This document shows, in pieces, positions 46,936 through 57,238 of a stretch of 64,000 bases of DNA (its first letter is position 1; every line of letters starts with the position of its first letter). The translations under genes were made by a program, and so were the position numbers. The notes beneath the pieces were generated by a model. The model ran no database searches. It was not told the DNA's origin and saw nothing but the letters and a program-made list of their open reading frames with translations. This DNA comes from Hanleya hanleyi (Eukaryota; Mollusca; Polyplacophora; Lepidopleurida; Hanleyidae): NCBI GenBank assembly GCA_036873755.1, contig JAVTVY010020470.1, forward strand, positions 1 to 64,000. Reading direction: 5' to 3'.

Positions 46936-48190
46936 GTTCAATTCAATTCTTTATTCGACTTAGGCAAAATTATGCCTCTCGTCTCAATATACATATACAA
47001 ATGGTTGCTGACTGTCGTACGTGTATACTAAAACAATTTACACTAGATAACTAACTTACTTACAATACTATAGTTATACAAGAGGATGGACGATTATGCG
47101 TCTCTTAATAACATTGCCTCAAATATATATTTCGCCAGTTTTCTCAAAGCACCTTGCTGATTGTTGGAAAATAGTGTTACCAATTTAAACACGCTTGGTT
47201 TTTGATAATAATATTGCTTCATATATTGACGTCTTAAATTATTATAGAAAGGGCACACTAATATAAAATGATACTCATCTTCTATTACATTCATATCGCA
47301 TTTCTCGCATATACGTTCTTTTCTGTCCAATCTGTTGCTTCCATGCCTTCCAGTTTCTATTTTTAGTCGATGTGCGGATATTCTCAACCTAGTAAGTGCC
47401 GATCTGTGCTTAGTATTCAATACTTTTGTTAGATAGGGTTCCATACATAGATCTTTTTTGAAATAGCTATAGATATATAATTTAGGTGAATTTAATCCTG
47501 CAAACCACGATGTAAGAAAAATATCTTTTGCTCTGACTTTAAACTCCTGCATAAACTTCTTGCCGTTTACGGAATTCTGAAATATCCACACATCCCCGTA
47601 ACCAAACGTATTTAAAATATTTTGTACTGAGGACGCCCAATTGGAGTTTCCAATCCCAGCAAAATGTACGAGGTTTTTATAAACATTACTCAATATACAA
47701 TTGCTAGTGGTCGATACAATCTTCAACCAAAATTTGATAATACGTACAACCCTAGTGTAATAAAGTGGAATTCTTCCTAATTCCCCATACACAGCGGCAC
47801 TATTTGTCGAAATGTTTACATCAAGTATATTTTTACAAAATTTCAAATGAATACGTTCGATCGGACGACATTCCTGAAAGCCCCATACTTCACATGCATA
47901 ATTCAAAATGGAAGCTACACAAGTATCGAACAGTGAGCAGGATACACTTGGTTGTAAGTGATACTTCCTTACCTTACACATGAGACAATTCAGAGCCTTA
48001 AGACCTTTATCTGCAAGTGTCTGTTTAGCCTGAGCAAATTTGCAATTACTGGTTATAACTAATCCTAAATATACAAATGAATTTACTAACTCTAATGTAC
48101 AATGATTGTAGTTCCATTTTTCATGAGACTTAGTAACACCGCCTTTCCGAAAAACCATAACCTTTGTCTATTCTATATTGACTTCTAACT
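46936..48190 (-). pseudogene. CR1/Jockey-like retroelement, 3' part of the RT ORF, 5'-truncated
   Basis: The minus-strand frame 48158-47094 (354 codons) starts in the last part of a reverse transcriptase (VMVFRKGG, then NSFVYLGLVITSN, the primer-grip and thumb region). It continues through a long thumb/connection region (LFDTCVASILNYACEVWG, LTRLRISAHRLKIETGRH) to a C-terminal zinc motif (ICEKCDMNVIEDEYHFILVCP). Upstream, the frame extends with one in-frame TAG (E-V-N-I-E-stop-T-K-V) and loses recognisable content near 48190. The 3' end has AATAAAGAATTGAATTGAA near 46936-46955, a typical element tail. No catalytic FxDD motif is included, so it is a dead, 5'-truncated copy. Confidence 0.85.
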
Positions 48191-48590
48191 TCTAGTCCGG
48201 ATATTACTTTTCATCTGTTTTGACGTGTATACGGTGCATTTACACACAAGGCAAGGTACTCGCAAACTAATGTTTTATTAACCACATCTTCTAGATAAAT
48301 AATTAAAAAAAAGAACACCACGGGTGTATGGTACACCGGTACACATATTAATATAATATATATGGCGCGTTTGATTTCTGCGTATGGTCTTCCGGCCAGT
48401 CATCATTAACTCTTTCCACGAGTACGGCCGTTGGGCGTGAATGGATGTTCCCCGGATGCAGCATCTAGTGTATCTGGGTAGCATCTGTTTATGCTCGATG
48501 GCTCGTATTAGTTGGCCAGCACCATGCCTCTTCGTAATTAGTATAAGGCTACAAGCTCAGGGGAGCCCAAATTTGTATACTGTTTATTAG
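48191..48590. other. No gene recognised
   Basis: Flank between two retroelement ends; nothing distinct. Confidence 0.4.
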
Positions 48591-48868
48591 TACACGCTTA
48601 GGACTGGGGTGTTTAGGCTTGCTCGTGGGGTGTTGGAATGACCGTTTAGGTGTGTCCACAGGGACTGCTCTCTAAGTGTTGTCCCTCTGGACACACTTGA
48701 GGGGTTGTTTCGGCGCTTTGCGGGTGAGTTTCGACACTTTAGTTTTGGGCGTGTACGCTATATGTCTGGTTGGTTGTCTGGTTGTTTGTTTGTTTGTTGT
48801 GCTTTTAGCCTACCTGGGCATATTTATGCAAATAAATCTATTCTATTCTATTCCATCAAATGACGGCG
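48591..48868 (+). mobile_element. 3' end of another non-LTR retroelement (candidate)
   Basis: GC-richer sequence ends in CTGGGCATATTTATGCAAAT, AATAAA and a (CTATT)n tail at 48833-48866. The 'GGGCAT...TATGC AATAAA' ending is common to invertebrate L2/CR1-type elements. No coding part is recognised. Confidence 0.5.
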
Positions 48869-49345
48869 CTAAGCTGCACAGATTAGTCACTCGGTAATAG
48901 TAATACCCGATGTGTATGACATCTCCCGAGTGATAACTGTGTGTGAAAACGCGAGACACTATTTCTACACAATCAACTGTGGAACGAAGTAATATGAGTT
49001 GTCAAACGTTCACCTGTCGTTTAGTAATAAATGTCAAATCAGTTTGTAATTATTTAAATTTCTTGGTTAAGAGTGAATAGATTTTTGGTAAACTTCCTAC
49101 GTTGTTGTTATGTTTAATAAGGTTCATCAACTGATTGCAAAAAAAATGTTCATCAATCTCTTCAAATAATTAACACAGTCGCTGTTAATTTAGATAAATC
49201 CCACTGACCACACTTTATCGTCATGAGTTTCATGAAATCGAGTTCCCTACTTGGTAAGTCACTACGTACACCGTTTTTGAATTGAATGTTGACTGTTAAT
49301 AAAGACGGAAAAAAGTTCTTTGGAGCGATGATGTAAGACTGACAT
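48869..49345. other. No gene recognised
   Basis: AT-rich; no motif seen. Confidence 0.5.
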
Positions 49346-49350
49346 GGCTC

Positions 49351-49505
49351 TCATTTACGTGAGAGTCGTGATCTCACTATCACGAAGGCTCATTTACGTG
49401 AGAGTCGTGATCTCACTATCACGAAGGTTCATTTACGTGAGAGTCGTGATCTCACTATCACGAAGGCTCATTTACGTGAGAGTCGTGATCTCACTATCAC
49501 GAAGG
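49351..49505 (+). repeat. Four copies of a 39-bp hairpin-forming unit
   Basis: Units start at 49351, 49390, 49429 and 49468 and are nearly identical. Each contains GTGAGA/TCTCAC and TCGTGAT/ATCACGA arms that overlap, so two alternative hairpins compete. Confidence 0.95.
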
Positions 49506-50530
49506 CATGACTGTTGACAATGGGGCATGGAGAACACATGAAGTCTTATCATAACTGGCCTTGCCTATTAAAATTGGTTATCCCGCCTATGTTCAAAGCA
49601 TTATGTTTGTCTTAACTCTGAAAAGTTACTGAGCATTTTGAACATGCTGAATTAACTGATCTGAAACCTTGAATTATAATATATCCAATGTCAAAAATGC
49701 TGGCAGTTCCAGAGAAAGTTCAAGCTGAAGAACATTCTGTACAGTTCTGTATGCTGTTTATAGGCAACCCTGTTCATGTACATACCTGTATAGAACTACA
49801 AGAAAAAAATAATGGTAAGTACTAGATACTGATGCAAGGAAAGTAGTCTTGTTAACGCATGAACAAGAGCAGCTGACTCATCTAAAATAACTACAGTCTA
49901 TACACATCATTTCAGCACTTCTATAAGCCTTAAAATTTATAAAGTGCCAGTTTAGTGCCCAATGACAGAGTTATAGAGAAATCACACTCTAGCAGGGTCT
50001 GAAGTAGCTGTTTTGTCTGATCAAAAGTTGATATCCTGCCCAGGTTAAAGCGTATATCAGATCAAAAGTTTGGAATTCGCTTACGTCTTTGAGACACTGC
50101 TCTAGTATAATATGGACCATCTGAAATATGACATTAGGACAAAGCAAAGGTGATGGGGTCTCACTTCTCCTAAAATATAAATAGAATAGAACAACATGGA
50201 TAACTTGACCATCAAAAATGTGTGTAGCTGAATTATGCGAGACCCTCGGTATCACTAATGATATATAGCATGACCAACATAAAAAAAATATCTAAAGCAA
50301 ATATTGCAAATACACACAGAAACTCAAACACTTGGAACAACGTGCACGGTAAATTGTGATACTGACATGAAGTTGACAACCACGTGTGTCAATGATCCGA
50401 CACCGTGTATAAAAATATGAAAATAACTATGGGGCTCTTACATGTAGTATTGTCAAATGTAGGCCTGCAGGGATATGATGATCTCATGTCAAGAATGTTT
50501 ATGATATCTGAAAGTGGTGAAATAAATGAA
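49506..50530. other. No gene recognised
   Basis: AT-rich flank to the piggyBac-type MITE. Frames of up to 88 codons look random. Confidence 0.5.
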
Positions 50531-51118
50531 TTAACCCTATCTGGCCTGGGCCTTTTGAGACCTGTCCAGGCCTGGGGGGGGGGCCGAAATGGCCCCCTCT
50601 AATTATTTTTCTTACCCCTTGAGCTAGAGGGCTGAAACTTATTACACTAAACCCTTGGGGCAAGCTCTGCCAGAAAATGTAAAAAAATCCAAGATGGCCG
50701 CTTTGATGACGTCACAGTGACGTCATTTTCAAAACAGCATTTTTTGGTCGATTTTTCGGTCAGATTTTCCGAATTTTTTATTTTTGCAATTTCACCACAA
50801 AAATTGCATGAAAAATTAGCAAATATTAATGATGTGATATGAAATAAAATAGTTTTTGCCCACTTTTCATCGCGGAAAAGCAGAAATTTTGAAGAAATAT
50901 GACAAATACATCACTTTTCTGATACCCCACGTGGCCGCCATCTTGAATTTACCCATGATCCTCTGCTCGGGGGGTTATGCAAATAGGCTCAAAATGACCC
51001 CAATAAGATAAACTATAAAGTCACGGAGTTTCAGCTCTCCATTTTTTGCCGTTCCGGAGATAGTGCAGAAAGTTTGGTAGGGGGTCCATAATGGCCCTCC
51101 CAGGCCAGATAGGGTTAA
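50531..51118. mobile_element. piggyBac-type MITE with TTAA duplication
   Basis: TTAA (50531-50534), then 16-bp perfect terminal inverted repeats CCCTATCTGGCCTGGG (50535-50550) and CCCAGGCCAGATAGGG (51099-51114), then TTAA. The CCC...GGG ends next to TTAA are the piggyBac hallmark. The 580-bp body has no transposase, only AT-rich sequence and a GATGACGTCACAGTGACGTC palindrome. It is non-autonomous and well preserved. Confidence 0.93.
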
Positions 51119-51119
51119 T

Positions 51120-51250
51120 ATACATAGTGCATGTTACGGGGTGTGATATCGCGATTTTTCTGCTCGAGACAGGTGATGTTCAGCGAGTGCATCGTCTGTC
51201 GAGAGCTGGTAAATCGTCATATTACACCCCGCAGCATGCACTATGTGTAT
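51120..51250. mobile_element. Foldback MITE, 131 bp
   Basis: The ends ATACATAGTGCATG and CATGCACTATGTGTAT pair, with inner arms CGGGGTGT/ACACCCCG and a third pair around CTCGAGACAGGTGATG. Nearly the whole sequence folds on itself. It begins two bases after the TTAA of the piggyBac-type MITE. Confidence 0.8.
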
Positions 51251-51901
51251 TATCCTACCGAAAAATCAGGGATATCTTTTACAAAGATTGATGTCATTAG
51301 ATTTAGAGGCTCGAATTCGGTGAGATCGTTTAGCCCTACACTATCCATTTGACAAAATTATGGTTATTTTATTTTGGAGTTTTCTCAGAATGAAATCAGC
51401 ATCCTCCCGATGAACTCAATCTATGACGTCATTTCTTTCATCCGGCTACAGAACGGACACCTGGCTTGAAATGTACATGATATAGCTCAACCATTTCTCG
51501 ATCTGTTAAAAGGGAAGTTTATTCGCTTTTCGAAGAGGTTTGTGAGCGTGGTGAGGTGAAGACTCCGACTTAATTGACCTCCCTTCCCCATTTATTCCCT
51601 ACCTCGACCCCCCTGTAATCAACCTAATTAACCAATTAACAACGGTAACGGGCCCTTTATTCCCTATCTCAACCCTTCCCCCTGTAATCAACCTAATTAA
51701 CCAATTAACAACGATACCGAGCCCTTGTGACCGAGCAGTAGCAGGTAGGTCCGGAACTGTGCCAGAGCGGCAACAAGCAACGACTTGATGAAAGGCTGAG
51801 CCGTACATCAGCAGACTCGCGCCAACGACTTGAGGAAAATTTGAACCCAATATCCATAGACTCGCTCCAACGATGTTCTGTCTTCTATTATGAGAGGCCA
51901 A
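51251..51901. repeat. 65-70-bp duplication in otherwise featureless flank
   Basis: TTTATTCCCTA to ATTAACCAATTAACAACG occurs twice (about 51590-51650 and 51656-51715). CGACTTGA/TCGCGCCAACGACTTG phrases recur near 51780-51870. No gene. Confidence 0.7.
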
Positions 51902-52209
51902 AGTAGTATATAAAGGCTATTAACCCTCGCATTGACCTACTTTCGTGATTTTTGGGGATGTCACGTGATCAAAGGTCAATGAGCGTTAATATAACCTGTA
52001 TCTGACTTGTGCGCAGGTGTATGACCTAGTTCTCGGTAGTTTACATCCGAGTTCTTTTCGCTGACGTCCGCGCCTAACATCCGGTTCTTGACATCCGCGC
52101 CTAACATCCGGGTACATCCGGATTTGACCTTAGAGCGAGGTTTCCCAGTGGGTTTCCCCACCGGGTGTTTCCCCCGGGCCCGGCCGCACGCAGCGCGCGG
52201 GTTATCCGG
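51902..52209 (+). repeat. Terminal inverted repeat, left
   Basis: Pairs with 59252-59569. Inner end GCGCGGGTTATCCGG is shared exactly; beyond it the two sides differ. It contains two CATCCGSNTTCTTG...GACRTCCGCGCCTAACATCC subrepeats. Confidence 0.93.
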
Positions 52210-53541
52210 TCGCACGCAGGGGATAGTACCTCAAAATATTATATTGGTTCTACGTGTCATATTTTAGATATATTAAAAATCACTCCACATATATATTATT
52301 ATATTAAAATATATGAATGTAAAAATAAATACTGGTAAAAATTAATACCTTTTTCTTCAAAAAAAAATAATATTAGAAAAAAAATAAAATAAATAATACT
52401 AGAAAAAAAATCCGGCGGTGTTGAACCCACGACCTATCGATCAAGAGCTTGGCGTCCTATCCACTCACCCAAATCCCGGTCTGGCTTCAAGCGAGTGATA
52501 TTCCGTTAAAATTGTATTTGATTTTTTTTAATTATTGTGCTAATCCCACGATAAAAACATGCTAAAAAATAATACGAGCCAACCCAACGATAATATACCA
52601 CTCAGTACTAACTACGTAAACAATCAACTATTTTTTTTTTGCTAAAACCATATAAGGGGTTTCCCGATATTGAATGTAAAGTGAACTGAATGATGACTGC
52701 ATGACCATATCAACATGGCAGGATTTACCGTAATGCCGGAGCTAGAAAAACGTTAATTTCTACGTGGAATTCAAAGAACTTAGCCGGAATGAAAGTAAGC
52801 TATGATTCTATGACATACAAATTCATGTTGGCTATTCTCAAATATTGTCTAAACGCGTTGGCGGAGAACGAAAATTGTCTGAGGCAAAATGCAACGGTGT
52901 GTTTTCTGGTCAGTTCATGAAATGTGAACAAACTTTTGCAATTACCAGTACTCATTACTCATTTCTCTGCCTCTCCCCTCACTTCACATTAATGCTAAAA
53001 ATGTTCCCCGACATGTCCTATGACAGACATCAGTCTCGATCCGTCCTCCAAAACACGAACAAAACCAACCCATGTCCTGTGTTGTTGTTGTTGTTGTCAT
53101 TGTGTTTGTTGTCCATTTCACGGCTTGTAGTTTCAGTCCTTGCTGGTTCCCAAGACTTTTTCATTACTCGAAATTCATGCGGATATGTTCTATGACATAT
53201 CTCCTAATACACATCAGTCACGGCCGATCGAACTATAGCCTATGAGTCGTCAAATCAGCCGAACAACCCGCGTGGCCCTTTACATATAAAATTTTGAAAT
53301 TATTTTTTTTCTCCAAATTCATATTTTTTCTGCATGCCTGGAAATGCATTGAAAAAATTCTACAAACATGTCGCTCTGTCCATGAACCTTTCATGTAGTT
53401 TGAGAAATCAAATTTTTTCAATTAATCGACACATTGTACTATTCCAATGTTGTTTGTGGTTGTTAAACAAAAGTCCTACAGATGGTACCCAAATACACAT
53501 AATTACTGAAAATAATGGCAACAAGAAAGAATTGGATAAAG
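52210..53541. other. Element interior without recognised genes; tRNA-like piece at about 52425-52495
   Basis: AT-rich (52250-52420), then a minus-strand tRNA-like stretch (TGGGTGAGTGGATAGGACGC and GGGTTCAACACC look like A and B boxes). Its acceptor and T stems do not pair properly, so I read it as tRNA-derived debris, not a gene. A (GTT)n tract lies near 53084-53097. The 116-codon frame at 52845 has no motif. Confidence 0.45.
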
Positions 53542-53580
53542 CTACTATATCAATGATTGTAGTAATCATTGATATAGTAG
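53542..53580. repeat. Perfect 17-bp hairpin
   Basis: CTACTATATCAATGATT, a 5-base loop (GTAGT), then the exact complement AATCATTGATATAGTAG. A TATAG repeat follows. Confidence 0.95.
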
Positions 53581-53744
53581 TATAGTATAGTATATTTTTA
53601 CTATAAACTCAAAACATTGCAGATCTTCACCATATAAGTTTTTGTGTCAAACTTTTAGCAGTTACACCAGTGCCAACTACATGTTAAGGCCTTTGTTCTG
53701 GCATCCGTCCTTGCAACCTCAACTTGACAAGCATTTCTTTTCAT

Positions 53745-54250
53745 TTATAGCAGTAATACTAGAATATATTTGCACAAAATGTCTCCCCCATGTCGAAGTT
53801 GTATAATACGACAAGAAACTGCTACCATAAAACCCTGCAAAACAGCATAACACCAAAGATAGGATGGATAATTTTCAAGATTTAGAAAATCTGTTTCCCT
53901 CAATTCTCCATAGACTTTAGAAATATAACAGCATTTTGCACACTTGATAGTAAAAACACCTAACTGTTCAAATAGAATTGCCCAGTCGTTGTGCTCATGA
54001 TGCTTGTGTTGGAGCAGGTCCCAATGCTCAGTCACAGCCAGGGTTGTAAGGTCTTGCATGCTAAAGCATACACCCAAGTTCATATACGAATATTCTTCCA
54101 AAGCCAAAAGAAAGAACTGGGAAACACTGAAGGAATCAATGCACTGGACTTGTAAATGCAGGTCACCTGTAGAGCCCAGATCCCAATTTTCATGCAAATA
54201 CTCAACGCCCCAGACAGAATTCTGCCAGTCAAGATTGTCAAAGGCAGCCT
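53745..54250 (-). CDS. Possible coding exon or unidentified element gene (unknown)
   Basis: From about 54250 the minus strand is open to 53745, with protein-like composition: NEWQAAFDNLDW, then the 150-codon stretch with LHLQVQCIDSFSVSQFFLLALEEYSY, TEHWDLLQHKHHEHNDW and KCAKCCYISKVYGELRETDF. A TGA closes the frame near 54265 and no ATG opens it; GACTGCAGTCTATTCAG near 54282-54298 could be an acceptor. It is unlike repeat translation, and I do not recognise it. It may be an unknown element gene or a host exon carried inside the element. Confidence 0.35.
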
Positions 54251-54800
54251 GCCACTCATTTACATTTCAAAGACATGTTTCCTGAATAGACTGCAGTCAC
54301 TGGCTTGATGAAGTGACTTTGGTTTAAGGTGAGTGAGTGAGTGAATAGGGTTTAAATGTCTATCTGACATGTATAATGAATATTCAACCACAAAATACTT
54401 TTGGGGAATTTAAAAACAAATTTTCAATATATTTTCCATTATACTATAAATGTTAAACAATTTGATTAGTTAATATATATAAAAATGTGTTGCTTTCTTA
54501 TATCTCATCGACATGGGCGAAGCATTTCTTGAAAGTATGTTTCAATATTGTTGGGCACATGGGAGCTCGAGCTTGTATCTTTGTGAAATATTGAGAGACT
54601 ACATGGATGCTAGCACAAAGGCCTTAAGTAGCCATCTTATGAAGTGTCACACGGCTGGCCATCTACCCCCTGCTGCCTCAGCAGATAACAGCATCTTATA
54701 TATAAGGGCGAGGTAACTGTCTATGAGCTGTAACAATATGCTAATATAAACTAAAACAAAAAAGTGTCATAGTTGTCCCAGTGTCAAAGTTACCCCGCGT
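54251..54800. other. No gene recognised
   Basis: A 67-codon frame from ATG 54513 (plus) contains SSHLMKCHTAGHLP but no identifiable domain. GAGTGAGTGAGTG occurs near 54331. Confidence 0.35.
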
Positions 54801-55495
54801 TACCTTATACCATATCAGTGCTGCATTATATCAAATCGGTGCTGTATTGTACCATATATGTCCTGTATTATACCAAATCTGTCTTGTGTTGTACCATATC
54901 GGTCCTGTGTTATGCCATATCTGTCCTGTGTTTAACATATTTGTCCTGTATTACCATATATGTGCTGTGTTTACAATATTTGTATATCAAATCTGTGCTG
55001 TATTATACAATATCTGTCCTGTGTTATACCAAATCTGTGCTGTGTTTATCATATCTGTCATGTATTATAGCATATCTGTCATGTATTATATCAGATCTGT
55101 GCTGTGTTGTACCATATATGTCCTGTATTATACCAAATCTGTCCTGTGTTGTACCATATCGGTCCTGTGTTATGCCATATCTGTCTTGTGTTTAACATAT
55201 TTGTCCTGCATTACCATATATGTGCTGTGTTTACAATATTTGTCATGTATTATATCAAATCTGTCTTGTATTATACCATATCTGTCCTGTGTTATACCAT
55301 ATCTGTCCTGTATTATATCAAATACGTGCTGTGTTATACCATATCTGTCCTGTGTTGTACCATATCTGTTCTGTGTTTACCATACCTGTCATGTATTATA
55401 CAATATCTGTCATGTATTATATAAAATCTGTGCTGTATTGTGCCATATCTGTCCTGTGTTATACCAAATCTGTGCTGTGTTATACAAAAATGTCC
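54800..55495 (+). repeat. 21-bp minisatellite, ~33 copies
   Basis: Unit TGTCCTGTGTTATACCATATC with variants. A higher-order copy exists: 54838-54980 recurs about 262 bp later. Because 21 is divisible by three, all plus-strand frames stay open and give seven-residue periods such as YHICPVL and CYTISVL; the resulting 344-codon frame is not taken as a gene. Confidence 0.95.
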
Positions 55496-55639
55496 ATGGG
55501 CCTGTATATGTAATCTATCCATGTACATGTTGCTTGTCCCTGTACATGTACTCTGTGCATATCCATGTATACATACCCCGTTCGTGTATATACACTCTGT
55601 CCATGCCGCTATATAGCTGGAATACTGCGGAATGCGACG

Positions 55640-55894
55640 TTAAACCTTTTCTCCCTCGCCATGTACATGCACTCTGTACATATTCTCTGCCAATGTACAC
55701 GTTCCTTGTCCAAACTCTCGCGGAAACAACACAGTATCCTGATAATATATATATATATCATTCAACGCCAAGCTCAACGCTTCAACTCCCTGGTGAATTA
55801 GCCCAAAAGCTCTGATTTTCATGGAATTGTCACCTAATTCATTGGAAATGCAGTGACGCCCGTCAACGACAGTAGCATAACGCCTTGACGCCAT
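55640..55894 (-). CDS. Small virus-like gene of unknown function, truncated
   Basis: ATG at 55894 opens 84 codons. The first ~45 residues (MASRRYATVVDGRHC, NSMKIRAFGLIHQGVEALSL) come from the module repeated at 30970-31080 and 56664-56780, where the frame is broken. After ALND the frame runs into an AT dinucleotide tract and probably leaves the original coding sequence. Upstream is a 23-bp ACAACAACAAG repeat. No family recognised. Confidence 0.4.
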   Translation of the reverse strand: MASRRYATVVDGRHCISNELGDNSMKIRAFGLIHQGVEALSLALNDIYIYYQDTVLFPREFGQGTCTLAENMYRVHVHGEGEKV

Positions 55895-55903
55895 GATATA
55901 GAC

Positions 55904-55972
55904 AGATGAGAGAACAACAACAACAAGGATGAGAGAACAACAACAACAAGGATGAGAGAACAACAACAACAA
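55904..55972. repeat. 23-bp repeat, 3 copies
   Basis: GATGAGAGAACAACAACAAC... three times in tandem. It is part of an insertion of about 160 bp relative to the homologous flank at 30.95 kb. Confidence 0.95.
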
Positions 55973-55989
55973 GTTTTCATATAGTTTAT

Positions 55990-56128
55990 TCTCTCCTCCA
56001 TCATATCATACCCACGCTGGGGGAGCCGCGGTGGGTAGGTTTACAATTCAAGACGACTATTGTCCAATAAGAGGCCGTCCTTTGGCGCTGTATCAGTCAT
56101 ATTCGTTCTTGCACGTTCTCCTTTTGTT
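55990..56128 (-). repeat. Conserved virus-like flank, copy 2
   Basis: Reverse complement of about 30860-30975 with shared ACCCACGCTGGGGGAGCCGCG and GTTCTTGCACGTTC-like phrases. It lies just after the stop of the 56129 gene, the same position as in the 29-31 kb remnant. Confidence 0.8.
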
Positions 56129-56599
56129 CTAGTCCTCGTCGGGCAGTTCAGGATATTGTTCGGGCAGCATGTCCTGAAACAGTTGTTTGCGCATTCTGAT
56201 CGCATTTTCCAGGGACTCGGTGGATGGTAACCCCATATCCTCGTTCAAGTGACGTTTGGTCTTCATGATTGGCGTGTGCGTGGGGTCGCCTTTAATTTCA
56301 AGCGGCAGCAGGCTATACCGTTTATAGATGGCCATGCCCTGATGCAGGGGCGATTTCGGTGTACGCCTGTTGTAAGTTATCCTGTCCGCCATATTCGATC
56401 GCAGCAGCATAACTACGAATAGCTACATGCACAATACTATCCCAGAAGGTAGGTTCTGCCTCACTTTCCTGGGATGTAAGCTGACTATCTGAGGTCAAGC
56501 TCTCCATACCAGTAGAGTCTGGATGGAAGTCTTCTGGTGTCGCATCATATCGTAATATCTGGTGAACGTGCGTTCACACTCAGAGCAAGTACAAGCCAT
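56129..56599 (-). pseudogene. C2H2-finger small virus-like gene with DPxH tail domain, frameshifted
   Basis: ATG 56599 lies 53 bp from a TATA box and begins MACTCSECERTFTR, the first half of a C2H2 finger like that of the 29767 gene. The frame shifts inside the finger, reopens as 56507-56322 (MESLTSDSQL, FWDSIVHVAIRSYAAAIEYGG) and shifts again to 56410-56129. The last part has GDPTHTPIMKT, then AIRMRKQLF and the end YPELPDED. The DPxHxxIxxT...A..RKxLF pattern is shared with the 57239-57613 frame. The tail matches 30724-30789. Role unknown; DNA binding by the finger is inferred. The gene is dead in this copy. Confidence 0.6.
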
Positions 56600-56644
56600 G
56601 TTGAAGGTTGGACGTCGACTGCGCGTGTTTTGGGAATACACTTG

Positions 56645-56652
56645 TTTTTATA
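56645..56652 (-). promoter_or_regulatory. TATA box of the 56599 finger gene
   Basis: TATAAAAA on the minus strand, 53 bp before the ATG. Confidence 0.6.
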
Positions 56653-56663
56653 GACAGTAACGC

Positions 56664-56835
56664 CCGCCAACGCTTAGCTTAACGATTCAACGCCCTAGTG
56701 AACTAGCTCAGAAGCTCTCATTTTCATGGAAATGACACTAATTCATCGAAATGCAGTGACGTCCGTCAACGCCCGTCTCAACGCCTTAACGCCCGTTTCA
56801 ACGCCGTCTCCATACCTATCTCAACGCGTTATGCA
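56664..56835 (-). repeat. ~105-bp module copy 3 and AACGCCCGTC repeats
   Basis: 56664-56780 matches 55766-55870 in the same orientation (CATTTTCATGGAAATGACAC, ATGCAGTGACGTCCGTCAAC). Short CAACGCCCGTCTCAACGCC repeats follow. It sits directly upstream of the finger-gene TATA box. Confidence 0.75.
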
Positions 56836-56939
56836 TTGTCGGTCATCATTGGCCTGACATCATTATGTTGGAGGTTGAAGAAGATAATTTCCCGTCTCCA
56901 GCTGAGTCTCCATAGAGGTTTGAAATGCCTCATGCAGGG

Positions 56940-57182
56940 TCAGCAGATTCTGGGCACGGGTAGTTGTGTTGGTATCCTCATCTGTTTCTTATGTAGCAGA
57001 AAACACACGCGTGTCACCCATTGGATGTCATTTATGAGCGTGGTAAGATGAGAACGCATGCGATGGTCATTGATCCCACCTTGCGCTGTATCAATAATAG
57101 CATCGACATTGGCTTGACGTAACGCTTCGGCTAGAATATCGTCGTTGTCGGGTTCAAACAAGTTGGACTCTGCAGTGCTCAT
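56940..57182 (-). CDS. Small virus-like gene, unknown function, frameshifted at its 3' end
   Basis: ATG 57182 opens 80 codons and has a TATA box 39 bp upstream. The product begins MSTAESNLFEPDNDDILAEALRQANVDAI, acidic then helical, with no known motif. The stop at 56940 is probably secondary: another frame covering the last ~20 codons stays open for about 25 more codons (QNLLTLHEAFQTSMETQL) to near 56867. So the original protein was likely about 105 residues. It lies between the two DPxH-type genes. Confidence 0.5.
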   Translation of the reverse strand: MSTAESNLFEPDNDDILAEALRQANVDAIIDTAQGGINDHRMRSHLTTLINDIQWVTRVCFLLHKKQMRIPTQLPVPRIC

Positions 57183-57212
57183 GGTGAAATGAGGAGACGG
57201 GTGCCGTCTGGT

Positions 57213-57221
57213 CTATTTATA
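57213..57221 (-). promoter_or_regulatory. TATA box of the 57182 gene
   Basis: TATAAATAG on the minus strand, 39 bp before the ATG, leaving room for only a very short leader. Confidence 0.6.
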
Positions 57222-57238
57222 GTGAGTCGCTTTTGATC

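Noticed and set aside
52425..52495. tRNA gene on the minus strand
   Set aside because: A- and B-box-like phrases exist, but acceptor and T stems do not pair.
54781..55815. 344-codon plus-strand frame
   Set aside because: Mostly a 21-bp minisatellite whose period preserves the frame; no ATG-led unique domain.
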